From the NCBI RefSeq assembly GCF_900215605.1, contig NZ_OBEL01000007.1, forward strand, positions 124,001-188,000: a DNA stretch of 64,000 bases, written 5' to 3'. The position numbers and the translations under genes were made by a program. This document shows positions 63,616-64,000 of this stretch, piece by piece (the stretch's first letter is position 1; each line of letters begins with the position of its first letter). The stretch comes from Cohaesibacter gelatinilyticus. GTDB taxonomy: Bacteria; Pseudomonadota; Alphaproteobacteria; Rhizobiales; Cohaesibacteraceae. The notes beneath the pieces were generated by a model that saw nothing but the letters and a program-made list of their open reading frames with translations, searched no databases and was not told where the DNA came from.

Positions 63616-63636
63616 GAAGCCGCCAATGGCGGCTTC
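63616..63636. terminator. Terminator-like hairpin between convergent genes
   Basis: GAAGCCGCC and GGCGGCTTC form a perfect 9-bp stem around AAT, 20 bp after the DUF1330 stop and 19 bp from the SDR stop. No long T run. Confidence 0.6.
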
Positions 63637-63654
63637 ACATATTCAAAAACCTAA

Positions 63655-64000
63655 TCAAACCGCAGGCAAACCGACCTTGGCGCGGCCTTCGTCAGTCTTC
63701 AGCGAGAAGTCCTGCCCTACATATTCATCACCTCCCGGGCCGCTGAGATAGGCGATGGTCTTGGCGACCCATTCTGCCGGAATGTGAACCGACGGATCCA
63801 GTTGGCTGACCGGATTAATGCCCGATGCCTTGATACTAACCTGCATTTCGGTCGCAACTGTCCCCGGGCTAAGGCCAATGACACGCACGCCGCTTGAGGC
63901 ATATTCCAGATGTGCTCCGCCAGTCAGGCGCAACACCGCCGCTTTGGAGGCGCAATAATGGGACCAACCTTCAAGGGCAGCATTGGCAGCACCGGAGGAG
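63655..64000 (-). CDS. Short-chain dehydrogenase/reductase, C-terminal part (cut by window edge)
   Basis: The frame runs on to the window end, so only about 115 C-terminal residues are present. They include the catalytic YCASK motif (SHYCASKAAVLRLTGG), the segment VRVIGLSPGTVATEM after it, and the C-terminal GDEYVGQDFSL. A classical NAD(P)-dependent SDR is expected; its substrate and N-terminal cofactor loop cannot be seen. Confidence 0.88.
   Translation of the reverse strand, partial: SSGAANAALEGWSHYCASKAAVLRLTGGAHLEYASSGVRVIGLSPGTVATEMQVSIKASGINPVSQLDPSVHIPAEWVAKTIAYLSGPGGDEYVGQDFSLKTDEGRAKVGLPAV

Overview
The window looks like chromosomal DNA of a free-living, probably marine alphaproteobacterium (Hyphomicrobiales-like; a Cohaesibacter or Stappiaceae relative is my guess only). 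The grounds are two complete DctPQM TRAP systems plus two ABC importers, a biotin regulator BioR with its typical operators, many small catabolic islands each with its own LysR, TetR or HxlR regulator, clear Shine-Dalgarno sites, and moderate G+C. I found no rRNA, tRNA, CRISPR, phage or insertion sequence.

Layout. 0.1-2.2 kb: PhzF-like isomerase, then a tandem winged-helix regulator divergent from a VOC protein. 2.4-10.3 kb: a signalling block with a GGDEF/EAL protein, a sensor kinase, a single-domain response regulator, a SprT-like protein, and a chemoreceptor whose sensor region is a relative of the kinase's. 10.6-12.9 kb: cold-shock protein, small charged protein, a candidate 6S-like RNA and a DEAD-box helicase. 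13-16.7 kb: GNAT and AcnB-type aconitase. 16.9-26.2 kb: one long minus-strand set, pxpA - biotin carboxyl carrier - biotin carboxylase - pxpB - pxpC - TorT-type binding protein - RbsA/RbsC-type ABC importer, divergent from a LysR gene; probably import and ATP-dependent opening of 5-oxoproline or a related lactam. 26.6-30.3 kb: a 1249-residue secreted protein with peptidoglycan-binding and PAN/apple-like modules.

30.5-38.4 kb: an operon of ureohydrolase - YtcJ-like amidohydrolase - G3E GTPase - TRAP transporter, divergent from a LysR gene. 38.5-41.9 kb: epimerase and siderophore-interacting flavoprotein under a TetR gene, then an EamA permease. 42.1-47.7 kb: a complete nickel/peptide-type ABC operon preceded by a Zur-like operator and, further upstream, a textbook cobalamin riboswitch. 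47.9-49.3 kb: bioY and bioR with BioR boxes. 49.3-56 kb: amidase, second TRAP system and a ThDP enzyme. 56.4-64 kb: SnoaL-like protein, PLP enzyme, TetR/amidase pair, HxlR/SMP-30 pair, TetR/enoyl-CoA hydratase/DUF1330 and a truncated SDR.

Across the window run copies of a composite, palindrome-rich intergenic repeat (about 1.0, 12.9, 42.0 and 56.4 kb) with a separate short hairpin module (0.1, 1.05, 12.97, 16.75, 20.6 kb). The strongest leads are the Zur-like/cobalamin-riboswitch metal-type importer, the ureohydrolase operon with its own G3E GTPase, the split biotin carboxylase with Pxp proteins and a dedicated importer, the 6S-like RNA and the repeat family.
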